A stretch of 64,000 nt of DNA from Ruegeria lacuscaerulensis. Lineage in GTDB: Bacteria; Pseudomonadota; Alphaproteobacteria; Rhodobacterales; Rhodobacteraceae. The notes below the pieces were generated by a model that was not told the origin of the DNA, searched no databases, and saw only the letters and a list, made by a program, of their open reading frames with translations. Positions within the stretch are counted from its first letter, which is position 1, and each line of letters starts with the position of its first letter. Both the position numbers and the translations under genes were made by a program. Of this stretch, positions 1-10,149 are shown piece after piece. Where the stretch lies: positions 248,001 through 312,000 of the forward strand of contig NZ_WQDY01000004.1 in NCBI RefSeq assembly GCF_013033355.1. Reading direction: 5' to 3'.

Positions 1-277
1 CATAATTGAAATGCCATAAATTGACTATCCCTCAGATATGCAGGGATTTTGTGAGTGAGTGGCGGCGTTTCCAGCCGGTAATGAGTGTTTGCAAGGCGGT
101 TTTCTGGTCTTGCTCTGTTTTGGCCGCATGATGGCCGACGGCGTCGCTGTTGTTGACGTGGGGGTATCCATCCCCAATGAGCTTTCGCTCGACCCTTGCA
201 ACGACAACGGCGACGTCGCTTATTTCATAGAATTTGGTTACTTGCCCATGCGGATCAGGCGTTTTAGACCCGGGCAC
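1..277. other. Left-edge stretch without a supported gene
   Basis: No convincing coding region precedes the thymidine kinase start. A plus-strand reading frame runs into the kinase without a stop, but the kinase family begins at the ATG at 278, so the upstream part is probably untranslated. A minus-strand frame of 81 codons (32-277) has no recognisable family or ribosome binding site. The probable tdk promoter lies here but I cannot place it. Confidence 0.4.
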
Positions 278-856
278 ATGGCAAAACTGTACTTCAACTA
301 TTCAACCATGAACGCGGGTAAATCGACTGTGTTGTTGCAGGCCTCGCACAACTATCGTGAACGCGGCATGGACACCTATCTTATGACCGCACAGCTTGAC
401 GGTCGCGCGGGCGTGGGCAAGATCGCCTCGCGCATTGGCATATCTGCAGATGCCGACACGTTCGGGGCAGAAGATAACGTGTTCGACATGATCGAGAACC
501 GTCTGGCGCAGGGTAAGGTGGCCTGCGTATTCGTAGACGAGGCACAGTTTCTGACCCGCGATCAGGTCTGGCAGCTGGCCAGTGCCGTGGATGATCTGAA
601 CGTACCGGTTCTTGCCTATGGGTTACGGGTAGATTTTCAGGGACAGCTGTTTCCCGGCTCTGCAGCCCTCTTGGCCCTGGCGGATGAGATGCGCGAAGTT
701 CGAACGATATGCGAATGTGGGCGCAAGGCCACAATGGTCATCCGTCAGGACGCGCACGGGAATACGATCACCGAAGGAGCACAGGTTCAGATCGGCGGGA
801 ACGAAACCTATGTCTCGCTCTGCCGCCGACACTGGCGCGAGGCGATGGGCGGTTAA
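278..856 (+). CDS. tdk: Thymidine kinase
   Basis: Cytosolic salvage enzyme that phosphorylates thymidine to dTMP with ATP. The 192-residue product has the type II thymidine kinase layout. A P-loop (STMNAGKS, residues 9-16) sits right after the first strand. A DEAQF motif carries the catalytic Glu at about residue 88. Two Cys pairs near the C-terminus (CEC and a CRRH-type motif) fit the structural zinc site. I chose the ATG at 278 because the family begins a few residues before the P-loop; the open frame extends upstream to 59 with unrelated sequence. It converges with the 2-hydroxyacid dehydrogenase, and the two stops overlap by four bases. Confidence 0.93.
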   Translation: MAKLYFNYSTMNAGKSTVLLQASHNYRERGMDTYLMTAQLDGRAGVGKIASRIGISADADTFGAEDNVFDMIENRLAQGKVACVFVDEAQFLTRDQVWQLASAVDDLNVPVLAYGLRVDFQGQLFPGSAALLALADEMREVRTICECGRKATMVIRQDAHGNTITEGAQVQIGGNETYVSLCRRHWREAMGG

Positions 857-1803
857 ACCGGCGTCAGCAGCGCCCGGCCTGCGATAAAGGCCGCAACATT
901 GTCCAGCGCCAGGTAACCCATATCGGTGCGCACCTCTTCGGTGGCGGTACCCAGATGCGGGCAAAGGGTCACGTTCTCCATGTCGATCAGCGCCTGCGGA
1001 ACCTTGGGTTCGAATTCGTATACATCCAGCCCCGCCCCTGCGATCTGCCCGGACTGAAGGGCTGCGATCAGGGCAGCCTCGTCCACGACTTCTCCGCGCG
1101 CGATATTGATCAGTAAGGTATTGGGGTTCATCGCCTCAAGTACCGGCGCATTGATCAGATGTTGAGTTTCCGCTCCACCGGGGACGGCCAGCACCAGAAA
1201 ATCGACCGACGCGGCCAAAGCGGATAGATCGGGTACGAACTCTGCCGGGAATTCCAATTCCTTCGCACTACGCGACTGATAGGCAACCTGCATGGAAAAC
1301 CCAAAGTGACAGCGCCGGGCAATGGCCTGTCCGATCCGACCCATGCCAACGATACCCACCCGCTTGCCGGTGACGTGGTGGCCCAGCATTTGCGCGGGAT
1401 GCCAGCCATGCCAGCCCCCAGCCCTGACGATGCGTTCTCCTTCCCCGACACGGCGCGCGGTTGTCAGCAACAAAGTCATGGCGATATCGGCTGTGGCATC
1501 CGTAACGGCACCCGGCGTATTGGTGACCGCAATACCTGACGCGCTGGCCGCGTCCACGTCAATATGGTTGTAGCCGACGCCGAAATTGGCCAGCAGTTTG
1601 CAGCGCGGATCGGACACATCCGCGAATACCTGCGCCGAAAAAAGATCGCCAAGCGTTGGCATTACCACGTCGAATTCCGTCAAGGCCCGCTGCATCTCAT
1701 CCGGTGTCAGTGGCGACGTTTCTTTGCGAATCTCCGCATCGAACTCCGTCCGTGCGCGCTCCATTACGGCGTCGGTCATGGGGCGTGTAATCAATAATTT
1801 CAT
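853..1803 (-). CDS. D-isomer-specific 2-hydroxyacid dehydrogenase (glyoxylate/hydroxypyruvate reductase type)
   Basis: NAD(P)H-dependent oxidoreductase of the D-2-hydroxyacid dehydrogenase family, 316 residues. The dinucleotide-binding motif GMGRIG lies at residues 153-158. The expected catalytic triad is visible: Arg236 in IARGE, Glu265 in the EFEP segment and His283 in CPHLG. The NAD-domain sequence suggests glyoxylate, hydroxypyruvate or a related small 2-keto acid as substrate, but sequence alone does not fix this. It is the last gene of a minus-strand unit and its start overlaps the csaA-like stop by one base, so translation is probably coupled. Confidence 0.88.
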   Translation of the reverse strand: MKLLITRPMTDAVMERARTEFDAEIRKETSPLTPDEMQRALTEFDVVMPTLGDLFSAQVFADVSDPRCKLLANFGVGYNHIDVDAASASGIAVTNTPGAVTDATADIAMTLLLTTARRVGEGERIVRAGGWHGWHPAQMLGHHVTGKRVGIVGMGRIGQAIARRCHFGFSMQVAYQSRSAKELEFPAEFVPDLSALAASVDFLVLAVPGGAETQHLINAPVLEAMNPNTLLINIARGEVVDEAALIAALQSGQIAGAGLDVYEFEPKVPQALIDMENVTLCPHLGTATEEVRTDMGYLALDNVAAFIAGRALLTPV

Positions 1804-2141
1804 CAGTGCATCCTCCCGCCGGTCGGAACCTCTCCATCCGGTCCGATCAGAACGATCTCGCCATTTTCGTCGGGCAGACCCAGAACCAGCACCTCGGACA
1901 TGAACTTGCCGATCTGGCGCGGCGGGAAGTTCACCACGGCCATAACTTGCTTGCCCACCAGCGTAGCCGGATCGTAATGCGCGGTGATCTGGGCCGACGT
2001 CTTTCGCTCGCCGATCTCATCGCCGAAGTCGATCCACATCTTGATCGCCGGCTTGCGGGCCTCGGGGTACGGCTCGGCGCGGATCACTTCACCCACGCGG
2101 ATGTCGACCTTGAGAAAATCGTCGAAGGAAATCTCACTCAC
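1803..2141 (-). CDS. csaA: CsaA-like tRNA-binding domain protein
   Basis: A 112-residue single-domain protein of the EMAP-II/tRNA-binding OB-fold type, matching CsaA, which in Bacillus is proposed to be a secretion-related chaperone. Typical segments are the N-terminal DIRVG motif, the central SAQIT segment and the VVNFPPRQIG segment. The length is normal for CsaA and there is no signal peptide, so it should be cytosolic. It sits between proC and the dehydrogenase, overlapping proC by 8 bases. Whether it acts as a chaperone or a tRNA binder in this group is not shown. Confidence 0.85.
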   Translation of the reverse strand: MSEISFDDFLKVDIRVGEVIRAEPYPEARKPAIKMWIDFGDEIGERKTSAQITAHYDPATLVGKQVMAVVNFPPRQIGKFMSEVLVLGLPDENGEIVLIGPDGEVPTGGRMH

Positions 2142-2949
2142 GGGACAGCTCCTTGGATCGGTCGGTCGCGGCTTTGACGGCGCGGTGCAGCAGGTCTGGG
2201 AAACCCTGTTCTTCGTGCATCAGCACCTCGAGCGCTGCCTGCGTGGTGCCATTGGGAGAGGTCACATTGACTCGCAGCTGCGCGGGGTCTTCGTCGGCGG
2301 TCATCGCAAGCGCGCCTGCCCCTGCAACAGTAGATTTGGCCAGCTTCATTGCCAGTTCATGCGGCAAGCCCTGCGCCTGCCCCGCAGCGGCCAGCGTTTC
2401 GATCAGGTGGAATACATAGGCCGGACCCGACCCGCTGAGGCCGGTCACTGCGTCCATTTGCGCCTCATCCGTCAGCCGGACAGTCTCACCAATCGCGGAC
2501 AGCAGGTTTTCGGCCAGGGTCACATCGGCCTCGGAGGCCTGTGCGTTGCCGATCAGCGCCGTGATGCCCTGCCGGATTGCTGCAGGCGTATTCGGCATCG
2601 CCCGTACGATCGGCGTGCCCGCGCCCAACACAGATTCAAATGTGGAAATCGACGTCCCCGCCGCGACCGAGACGAACAGGCTGCCGCCCCCGCCCAGCGC
2701 TTTGATCGCGGGCAATGCTTCGCCCATCATCTGCGGTTTGACGGCCACAAGCACCACGGCTGGGGCTTCCGGCAACGGTGTGTTGATATTGACGCCTTGT
2801 GCTTTCAACCAGTCCGAGGGGTACGGATCCACGACCCAGACTGACGACGCTGGTAAGCCATGCTCTAGCCAGCCAGCCAACATTGCCGATCCCATCTTTC
2901 CGCATCCCAGAAGCACAAGCCCCTGTTCCGCGACGCGCGACATGTCCAT
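2134..2949 (-). CDS. proC: Pyrroline-5-carboxylate reductase
   Basis: Final step of proline synthesis: NAD(P)H-dependent reduction of 1-pyrroline-5-carboxylate to L-proline in the cytosol. The 271-residue protein starts with a Rossmann glycine motif (LLGCGKMGSAM). It contains the family signature region around LSGSGPAY, the loop that shapes the active site. The length is typical. A start two codons later (ATG at 2943) is equally possible. It follows the YbjN-like gene by 37 bases and overlaps csaA at its 3' end. Confidence 0.94.
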   Translation of the reverse strand: MDMSRVAEQGLVLLGCGKMGSAMLAGWLEHGLPASSVWVVDPYPSDWLKAQGVNINTPLPEAPAVVLVAVKPQMMGEALPAIKALGGGGSLFVSVAAGTSISTFESVLGAGTPIVRAMPNTPAAIRQGITALIGNAQASEADVTLAENLLSAIGETVRLTDEAQMDAVTGLSGSGPAYVFHLIETLAAAGQAQGLPHELAMKLAKSTVAGAGALAMTADEDPAQLRVNVTSPNGTTQAALEVLMHEEQGFPDLLHRAVKAATDRSKELSRE

Positions 2950-2986
2950 GATTGCCCCTCCCCATTAACTGGCTTGGGGCAAAGCT

Positions 2987-3487
2987 TTACGCGCGGCCGT
3001 AAGCCTCTGCAATGGCGACTTGCATCGCATCTTCGGGATCACGATTGCCCCAAGTGACCAGCTGGATCGCCGGGTAATACCGCTCGGCACTCAGAACCGC
3101 TGCGGTGATCATCGTATCAATCTGTTCGGGGCTGGCCATTTGACCTCCCGCCAGAACCAGACCATAGCGATAGACCATCAGTTTCTGGTTAGCCCAATAG
3201 GTAAACGCCCCGGCCCAGCACTGATCGTTCATCTTGTTCAGCAGCTCGTACAGTTCGCTTTCCCGCTCGGATGGCGGGTCCATTTCGAACGAGCACACCA
3301 TGCGCAGGGTTTCGTCATAGTTCGACCAGGCCAGAGTGATGGAATAGGTGCGCCACTGTCCTTCGACAGCCATGGCGATCTGATCATCGCCGATGCGATC
3401 AAAATCCCAGTCGTGATGTTCGGCCAGGTGTTCAACAATATCAATCGGATGAAGGTCTTCTTCGAGAAACTGCTCGGATAGGGCCAT
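2987..3487 (-). CDS. YbjN domain-containing protein
   Basis: A 166-residue soluble protein of the YbjN family (type III secretion chaperone-like fold, biochemical role unknown). The N-terminal part carries the family pattern in which a hydrophobic strand is followed by a Trp-rich strand ending in WRTYSITL. The C-terminal half is helical. In Rhodobacteraceae this family commonly stands next to proC, as here, but no metabolic link is established. It heads a probable four-gene minus-strand transcript. Confidence 0.8.
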   Translation of the reverse strand: MALSEQFLEEDLHPIDIVEHLAEHHDWDFDRIGDDQIAMAVEGQWRTYSITLAWSNYDETLRMVCSFEMDPPSERESELYELLNKMNDQCWAGAFTYWANQKLMVYRYGLVLAGGQMASPEQIDTMITAAVLSAERYYPAIQLVTWGNRDPEDAMQVAIAEAYGRA

Positions 3488-3796
3488 AATGCCACCTCAC
3501 TTATCTCTAGCAATTCGGGGCTGGCAGCGCCCCAGCGCTAGTTGCCTGCTCTACAAGCCGGGCTTCCCCCATGTGCCTGTACTAAATATGGTGCGCCGCG
3601 CGCACCCATCTGGCAACCCTATTTATTGGGGATAACAGCAATAAGTTGTGGACGAACAGCAACGGAGATCAAAATATTGGCGCCGAGCACAGCTTTGTCT
3701 TGATTTGCGTTTGCAGGGCAGCAAAATGCACAACACCGCACAATCTGGCCTCAGATTGCGCGGCGTTCTCTTTATCTTCGAATCTGTGCTGAGACG
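3488..3796. other. Intergenic region with a strong hairpin
   Basis: This holds the 5' side of the YbjN-proC unit and the 3' side of the ubiK-like gene. Apart from the hairpin at 3732-3767 I see no gene. A plus-strand open frame here runs antisense into the ubiK-like gene and has no family resemblance. Confidence 0.5.
3732..3767. terminator. Probable terminator hairpin downstream of the ubiK-like gene
   Basis: Arms 3732-3746 and 3753-3767 pair over 15 bases with two G-U type mismatches around a six-base loop. On the minus strand, the direction of the ubiK-like gene, a short TTTT follows about six bases later. It lies about 30 bases past that stop codon. Confidence 0.6.
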
Positions 3797-4045
3797 TTAC
3801 TTGTCCAGCTTTGCCTCAAGCGCGGCGATACGCTGTTCCAAGGCTGCGTTTTCTTCGCGCGCCTTTTGCGCCATGGCGCGGACCGCATCGAATTCTTCGC
3901 GGGTGACGAAATCGCGGTCCGCCAGCCAGCGGTCGATCATCGACTTCATCGCATTCTCGGCCTCGTCCCGCGCGCCCTGCGCCACGCCCATAGCGTTGGT
4001 CATCAGTTGGGAAACATCGTCGAGGATCTTGTTGCGGGTCTGCAT
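3797..4045 (-). CDS. ubiK: UbiK-family accessory factor (BMFP domain, YqiC-like)
   Basis: An 82-residue helical protein of the BMFP/YqiC family. E. coli UbiK is an accessory factor of the aerobic ubiquinone synthesis complex and trimerises through a C-terminal coiled coil. Here the C-terminal third (EENAALEQRIAALEAKL) is a clear heptad coiled coil. It is preceded by the conserved DFVTREEFDAVRAMA segment. The N-terminal amphipathic part fits a membrane-associated helix. It is divergent from lgt, with a 97-base gap that must hold both promoters. Confidence 0.85.
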   Translation of the reverse strand: MQTRNKILDDVSQLMTNAMGVAQGARDEAENAMKSMIDRWLADRDFVTREEFDAVRAMAQKAREENAALEQRIAALEAKLDK

Positions 4046-4142
4046 GGTTTTTCTCCGAAATCGCGGTTGTTCTCTATATGGGTAAACTTTGCGTCAGGCT
4101 CAAGGTTGACTTGCCCTGCAAAGCACGGGCAATGAGACGCAC

Positions 4143-5030
4143 ATGCAGGCTGTTCTGAATTTTCCCGATCTGTCGCCCGAGTTGTTCTCGATCTCACACT
4201 TCGGGATGGAGTTCGCGCTGCGTTGGTACGCGTTGGCCTATATCGCGGGCATCCTGATCGCGTGGAGGCTGGGTTCAGCGGCGCTGAAACGCCCCGCGCT
4301 TTGGGCGGATAACACGCCGCCGATGAAGCCCCAGCAGCTTGAGGATCTGATCACCTGGATCATTCTTGGGGTGATTCTGGGTGGTCGACTTGGGTTCGTG
4401 CTATTTTACCAGCCCGCCTATTACCTTGCGAACCCGGCGGACATTTTGAAAGTCTGGCAAGGTGGCATGGCATTTCACGGCGGGCTACTGGGCGTGATTG
4501 TCGCCTCTTACATCTATGCGCGCCGTCACAAGATATCGGTTCTGCCGCTGGCTGATCTCATTGCCCACGCTGTTCCGCCGGGGCTGCTACTGGGACGATT
4601 GGCCAACTTCATCAACGCCGAGCTTTGGGGCCGCCCCAGCGAGGTGCCATGGGCGGTGATCTTCCCCGGCCCTGCGGCGCAAGACTGCCCCGGCGTGCTG
4701 GTGGGCATGTGCGCACGCCACCCCTCGCAGCTTTACGAAGCCGCGTTAGAAGGGTTGCTGCTGGGGGCCGCGCTGCTGTGGCTGGTCTACCGCAAGGGCG
4801 CGCTGCGCAAACCCGGACTGGTTATGGGTGTGTTTCTGGCCGGGTATGGTGCGTCCCGGTTCATCGTTGAGTTCTTTCGGCAACCGGACGCACAGTTTAT
4901 CTCGATCGGGAACCCTCTGGGTCTGGCGTGGCATATTGGCGGGTATGGCCTGACCATGGGGCAGCTCTTGTCGCTACCAATGATCGCGCTTGGCCTATGG
5001 TTCGCCCTGCGCGCACGAAACGCGCGATGA
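4143..5030 (+). CDS. lgt: Prolipoprotein diacylglyceryl transferase
   Basis: Inner-membrane enzyme that moves diacylglycerol from phosphatidylglycerol to the lipobox Cys of prolipoproteins. The 295-residue polytopic protein has several hydrophobic segments. It carries the Lgt signature around [14 protein letters not shown], with the conserved Asn and Glu. The HGGLLG segment (the conserved catalytic His region) and the RHPSQLYEA segment are also present. It leads a tight three-gene operon: its stop overlaps the next start (ATGA). Confidence 0.95.
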   Translation: MQAVLNFPDLSPELFSISHFGMEFALRWYALAYIAGILIAWRLGSAALKRPALWADNTPPMKPQQLEDLITWIILGVILGGRLGFVLFYQPAYYLANPADILKVWQGGMAFHGGLLGVIVASYIYARRHKISVLPLADLIAHAVPPGLLLGRLANFINAELWGRPSEVPWAVIFPGPAAQDCPGVLVGMCARHPSQLYEAALEGLLLGAALLWLVYRKGALRKPGLVMGVFLAGYGASRFIVEFFRQPDAQFISIGNPLGLAWHIGGYGLTMGQLLSLPMIALGLWFALRARNAR

Positions 5031-6094
5031 GCCTGACCGACCATCTGCTAGAGCGCATCGCGCAAGACGGCCCGATGACCGTGGCCGACTACATGACCGA
5101 ATGCCTGCTGCACCCGACCTATGGCTATTATACCACCCGCGATCCTTTCGGCGCGCAGGGCGATTTCGTCACCGCGCCTGAAATCAGTCAGATGTTCGGT
5201 GAATTAATCGGCCTAAGTCTGGCGCAAAGCTGGATGGATCAGGGGCACCCCGATCACTTCGTTCTGGCCGAGCTTGGGCCAGGCCGCGGAACACTGATGG
5301 CGGACATCCTCCGGGCCACACGCGGGGTCCACGGGTTCCATGATGCGGCTGAAATCGTGTTACTCGAAGCCTCACCGACCTTGCGCGACATTCAGGCAGA
5401 AACGTTAAAGGATTTTGCACCGCGCTGGGTCACAACGCTCACCGAACTGCCCGACGCGCCCTTGTTTCTGGTCGCCAACGAGTTCTTTGACGCCCTGCCC
5501 ATCCGCCAGTTCCTGCGCGACGGTCCTGCGTGGCGCGAGCGCCTTATCGGGGCCGAGGGCGAATCGCTGACCTTCGGACTGGGTGCTCGGGCGGATCAGG
5601 TTGCGCTGACGGATCGATTGCAGGACACGAAAGATGGAGATCTGGTTGAGCTTTGCGCGGCGGCAATCCCCATCCTGACCGTCATCGCAGGTCGAATCGC
5701 CAGCCACGGCGGTGCCGGTCTGATCGTGGATTACGGAGACTGGCATTCGCTGGGCGACACGTTTCAAGCCCTACGCGCGCATGACCGCGTAGATCCGCTG
5801 GATACGCCTGGCCAGGCCGATCTGACCGCGCATGTGGATTTCGAGCCGCTTGCACTGGCAGCACGTGCCGCCGGTTGCGCCCATTCCCGCCTGACCCCCC
5901 AGGGCGTGTTTCTGGAACGGCTTGGCATTACCGCCCGTGCGCAAGCTTTGGCCAAACCGCTCGGCGGGTCCGAGCTTGATACGCTGGTGGCAGCACATCG
6001 CAGGTTGACGCATCCCGAGGAAATGGGAAACCTGTTCAAAGTACTGGGGCTCTACCCCTCTTACGCGGCACCTCCACCGGGACTGGAACCATGA
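5027..6094 (+). CDS. SAM-dependent methyltransferase, MidA/NDUFAF7-like
   Basis: A 355-residue class I methyltransferase of the DUF185 family. The human member NDUFAF7 methylates a complex I subunit Arg, and the Dictyostelium member is MidA. The SAM-binding motif is the [14 protein letters not shown] segment, followed by the family motif [14 protein letters not shown]. The start at 5027 overlaps the lgt stop by four bases and gives the usual N-terminus; a frame opening at 4928 would only add lgt-overlapping sequence. In this group complex I is the likely target, by family inference only. Confidence 0.88.
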   Translation: MSLTDHLLERIAQDGPMTVADYMTECLLHPTYGYYTTRDPFGAQGDFVTAPEISQMFGELIGLSLAQSWMDQGHPDHFVLAELGPGRGTLMADILRATRGVHGFHDAAEIVLLEASPTLRDIQAETLKDFAPRWVTTLTELPDAPLFLVANEFFDALPIRQFLRDGPAWRERLIGAEGESLTFGLGARADQVALTDRLQDTKDGDLVELCAAAIPILTVIAGRIASHGGAGLIVDYGDWHSLGDTFQALRAHDRVDPLDTPGQADLTAHVDFEPLALAARAAGCAHSRLTPQGVFLERLGITARAQALAKPLGGSELDTLVAAHRRLTHPEEMGNLFKVLGLYPSYAAPPPGLEP

Positions 6095-6849
6095 CACTGG
6101 AAATACTGACCTCGGACATGCTGTCAGACGTACGCCACGGCTTTTTCAGCCGCCGTGGCGGAGCGTCATCAGGGGTGTTTTCCGGCTTGAATTGCGGCTA
6201 CGGCTCGTCAGACCAGACCGAGGTTGTTTCGATCAACCGGGCGCGTGTAGCTCAGGCGATGGAAGTCGAGCCCGAAGCGCTGATTGGCGTACACCAGGTG
6301 CATTCTCCGACCGTGGTTAAGGTTGACGCCCCGATGAACGGCGAGCGTCCACGCGCGGACGCAGTGGTCACAGCCACTCCGGGCTTGGCCCTGACCATAC
6401 TTACAGCGGATTGCCAGCCCGTTCTTTTTGCCGACACCCACGCAAACGTTATCGGCGCGGCCCACGCAGGGTGGCGCGGGGCGTTGGACGGCGTTCTCGA
6501 ATCGACTCTGGACGCCATGGAAGAACTGGGGGCAAAGCGCGAAAACACGGTCGCTGTGATTGGCCCGTCGATTTCGCAACAAGCATATGAGGTCGGGCCT
6601 GAGTTCCTGGATGATTTCGTCGCAGAAACGCCAGAAAATCTGCGTTTCTTCGCAAATGGGGAAGGCGACAGACTGCAGTTTGACCTTCCCGCTTACGGTT
6701 TGCATCGCCTTCGACAGGCAGGCGTAGGCCAAGCTGAATGGACCCGGCACTGCACCTATTCAGACCCCGACAGATTCTATTCCTACCGGCGATCTACGCA
6801 CACCAAAGAAGCGGACTATGGCCGCCTTATTTCTGCAATCAAATTGTAG
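6091..6849 (+). CDS. pgeF: Peptidoglycan editing factor PgeF (YfiH/LACC1 family)
   Basis: A 252-residue protein of the multicopper-oxidase-like YfiH family. In E. coli PgeF removes wrongly incorporated L-Ser from muropeptide precursors; other members have purine nucleoside activity. The metal site residues are visible: His in the GVHQVHS segment, Cys in TADCQPVLF and His in AAHAGWRGA. Arg-rich strands close the fold. It overlaps the preceding methyltransferase by ATGA, so lgt, the methyltransferase and pgeF form one transcript. A short hairpin with a T-run at about 6864-6886 may end it. Confidence 0.9.
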   Translation: MTLEILTSDMLSDVRHGFFSRRGGASSGVFSGLNCGYGSSDQTEVVSINRARVAQAMEVEPEALIGVHQVHSPTVVKVDAPMNGERPRADAVVTATPGLALTILTADCQPVLFADTHANVIGAAHAGWRGALDGVLESTLDAMEELGAKRENTVAVIGPSISQQAYEVGPEFLDDFVAETPENLRFFANGEGDRLQFDLPAYGLHRLRQAGVGQAEWTRHCTYSDPDRFYSYRRSTHTKEADYGRLISAIKL

Positions 6850-7120
6850 ACCTAGACTGAATTGTGGCGATTTCGCCGCTTTTTTGCCACATTCTTTGTG
6901 TCTACCTGAGTCGTAACAAGTTGAGTTTTATTGTCCGCTCTCAGGTGTTTATCTGCCGATGCTCCAGCAGTGTGAGACAGTATGAAGAAAGAGGAGCTGC
7001 TAACCTTCATTTTGTCCTGAATTGATCCCGGATCAGCCTTATCGCTGCCTCAATATGGCGTCAGATTGGCATCCCAAAGGGAAATGGGGCCCAAAAACCC
7101 CAGAGGAGCAGGACCAGATC
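6850..7120. other. Intergenic region with a possible pgeF terminator
   Basis: Soon after pgeF a small GC stem with a six-T run (about 6864-6886) could act as a terminator. Further on, 6982-7020 encodes only a 12-codon frame, which I do not call a gene. The rest should hold the promoter for the small ORFs and the Hint gene. Confidence 0.35.
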
Positions 7121-7249
7121 ATGAAGGTAAAATCTCGCTTTCTGAGCGCCGTTGTCGCGGCGACCAACGAAAAGACGCCGGAGATGCCTTGGAAAAGCAT
7201 TTCCAGCGATTCGGTCAGGGTTGCCCGTCGTTTGGCGGAAGGGGTCTGA
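7121..7249 (+). CDS. Candidate small basic protein (42 residues)
   Basis: Short frame starting at an ATG with a good ribosome binding site (GAGGAGCAGGA, 7-17 bases upstream). The product is basic and begins with the MKVKSRFL segment; it has an MPW motif in the middle and an RVARR stretch near the end. I recognise no domain. The frame extends upstream to 7055 (ATG) and 7022 (TTG) without a ribosome binding site, so the start is my choice. It lies upstream of the Hint gene in the same direction. It may be chance. Confidence 0.4.
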   Translation: MKVKSRFLSAVVAATNEKTPEMPWKSISSDSVRVARRLAEGV

Positions 7250-7422
7250 TCGTGACGCCCAGGGTACCAAGCTGCCGGTTCCAGGGGCCAAGACGCGCAT
7301 CGGAGGGGTGCTCCGGCCCGATGCGTGACCTGCCGCAGGTATTTTCCGCGGTCAGGTTCAGGGGTGTTGTGTGCGTGGGTAATTTTCGCCGGCGTTGTTG
7401 TGAGTTTGTCTGGGGGGTCAAG

Positions 7423-7581
7423 ATGTTGACCAAAGGTGTGCTGAATACCATCACGTTGCGACGTCGGTTTGACGCTCGCCCTGAGGTCGCCCTTTCATTC
7501 AAAACAAAGAAAAAGATCGGTCAGACGGGCCTGTACGGAGGGTTCAACCTGTCTGCACGGATGATAGAAGGGACGGAATAA
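7423..7581 (+). CDS. Candidate small basic protein (52 residues) upstream of the Hint gene
   Basis: Frame with an ATG preceded by a run of six G (GGGGGGTCAAG) at a proper distance. It ends two bases before the start of the Hint protein gene, a spacing that suggests translational coupling. The product is rich in Arg, Lys and Thr (KTKKK in the middle) with no known domain or membrane segment. The frame is open further upstream to 7066, but the 5' part overlaps the previous candidate and looks non-coding. Confidence 0.35.
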   Translation: MLTKGVLNTITLRRRFDARPEVALSFKTKKKIGQTGLYGGFNLSARMIEGTE

Positions 7582-7583
7582 AA

Positions 7584-8360
7584 ATGCCTATTCCACATTC
7601 GCTTTCGCGCGCGGCCAAAAACGCCGTCGATACTTCGGCGATGCTGCGGGATGCGCCAAGAGACAAACCAAAGGCGCAACTGCGGCGCTATGAGGTGAGC
7701 GCGCTGCTGCCAAATGGCGATATTTCTCAGACCCGCCACATCGCGCCCGCTTTGCCGATGTTCGAGGACGCATTCTGCGCCTTTACCCGAGGATCTTTAA
7801 TTGAGACGGAAACCGGCCCGCTCGCGATTGAGGACCTGCTGCCCGGCGATACTGTGCTGACGCAGGATGGCTCGTCTCAGACTGTGCTATGGAAAGGGTC
7901 TGTGACCCTGGTTCCCGGACGCGAGGATTCCCGAGGTCGGACTCGCCCTCTGACGCGGATCATGGCCGACACATTCGGGATGCAGAAACCTCTTTCAGGC
8001 GTTATCGCGGGCCCAGCGGCGCGGTTGGTTGGAACCCCGTCCCACCTGCGCCATCTGCACGGCAATGAGACCGTTTTGACCCCGGTTCACGAATTTCAGG
8101 ACGGAATGAGCGTGGTCGAAACCCTGCCGCCAACGCCGATCGAACTGTTTCATATCTGTCTCAAGCGCCATTCGGTGATCAAGATCGACGGGCTGCAGTT
8201 CGAGACGTATCATCCCGGTGTCAATGCAGTTCGGATGATCAGCCATTCCTTGCGCTCGATCTACCTGAACCTGTTCGCGCATGCCGATTCGCTGAATGAT
8301 TTTGGTCCGCTGCTGATGCCGCGTGCTGGCGACGGAGAGGTGGACGCGATCACAGCGTAA
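7584..8360 (+). CDS. Hint (Hedgehog/intein) domain protein
   Basis: A 258-residue protein with a Hint_2-type domain starting at about residue 62. The block-A Cys (in FCAFTRGS) is followed by the LIETETG strand and the conserved DLLPGDTVLTQDG motif. A later strand has HICLKRHSVIKIDG, the position of the conserved histidines. The N-terminal 60 residues are basic and have no signal peptide. Such proteins are abundant in Rhodobacterales; they may self-cleave at the Cys, but their function is not known. No C-extein-like partner follows: the protein ends about 100 residues after the last Hint motif. Confidence 0.8.
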   Translation: MPIPHSLSRAAKNAVDTSAMLRDAPRDKPKAQLRRYEVSALLPNGDISQTRHIAPALPMFEDAFCAFTRGSLIETETGPLAIEDLLPGDTVLTQDGSSQTVLWKGSVTLVPGREDSRGRTRPLTRIMADTFGMQKPLSGVIAGPAARLVGTPSHLRHLHGNETVLTPVHEFQDGMSVVETLPPTPIELFHICLKRHSVIKIDGLQFETYHPGVNAVRMISHSLRSIYLNLFAHADSLNDFGPLLMPRAGDGEVDAITA

Positions 8361-8476
8361 ATTTTTGTCAGTGCTGCAGAGTGGGGGCTTTATGCAGATT
8401 CTTTTGGGTTGGGTGCTGTTCCTGATCGTTACAGCGATTCTTCCGCCATGTTGTTCCGCACATAAACGGATGCGCT

Positions 8477-8977
8477 TCAGGCCATCCGGTTCATGCGTTC
8501 TTCCAGAACATCGAACGGCACACCGGGCTCGTCCTTAGCGCCTCGAATCACAAGCGATGTCTTAACACTGGCCACATTTGGGGTGGTCAGCAAATCGCCG
8601 GTCAGGAACCGCTGAAAACTGCTAAGGTCAGGGGCGACGCATTTCAGGATGAAATCAACCTCGCCATTCAGCATGTGGCATTCGCGGACCAAGGGCCAGT
8701 CGCGGCACCGCTCTTCGAAGGCGCTCAGTTCGGTCTCGGCCTGACTTTCCAAACCAACGCTGGCAAAGACCTGAACCTCAAATCCCAGCTCTCGCGCGTT
8801 CACTTCGGCGTGGTAACCGCGGATCAGGCCGGATTCCTCAAGCGTACGAACACGCCGCAAACACGGAGGCGCAGAAATGCCGACACGTTTCGCAAGTTCG
8901 ACATTGGTCATTCGACCGTCTGCCTGCAATTCCGCCAGAATTTTGCGGTCAATCTCATCCAGCCGTGTCGCGACCAT
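8477..8977 (-). CDS. Lrp/AsnC family transcriptional regulator
   Basis: A 166-residue regulator with an N-terminal winged helix-turn-helix (residues 5-60, including NVELAKRVGIS) and a C-terminal RAM/AsnC ligand-binding domain. It is divergent from trxB with a 227-base gap containing a 14-base direct repeat (9023-9057). Autoregulation and control of trxB are plausible. Its ligand, usually an amino acid, is unknown. Confidence 0.9.
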   Translation of the reverse strand: MVATRLDEIDRKILAELQADGRMTNVELAKRVGISAPPCLRRVRTLEESGLIRGYHAEVNARELGFEVQVFASVGLESQAETELSAFEERCRDWPLVRECHMLNGEVDFILKCVAPDLSSFQRFLTGDLLTTPNVASVKTSLVIRGAKDEPGVPFDVLEERMNRMA

Positions 8978-8979
8978 AA

Positions 8980-10146
<1,167 letters not shown>

Positions 10147-10149
10147 CCA

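Noticed and set aside
32..277. Minus-strand frame of 81 codons at the left edge
   Set aside because: No family, no ribosome binding site, and it lies opposite the probable tdk upstream region.
6982..7020. 12-codon frame resembling a leader peptide before the small ORFs
   Set aside because: Too short, no regulatory residues or adjacent amino acid biosynthesis gene, and no paired attenuator.
8393..8538. Small frame with a hydrophobic start between the Hint gene and the Lrp regulator
   Set aside because: It overlaps the regulator gene end on the other strand and has only a loose ribosome binding site; the C-terminal part is clearly antisense translation.
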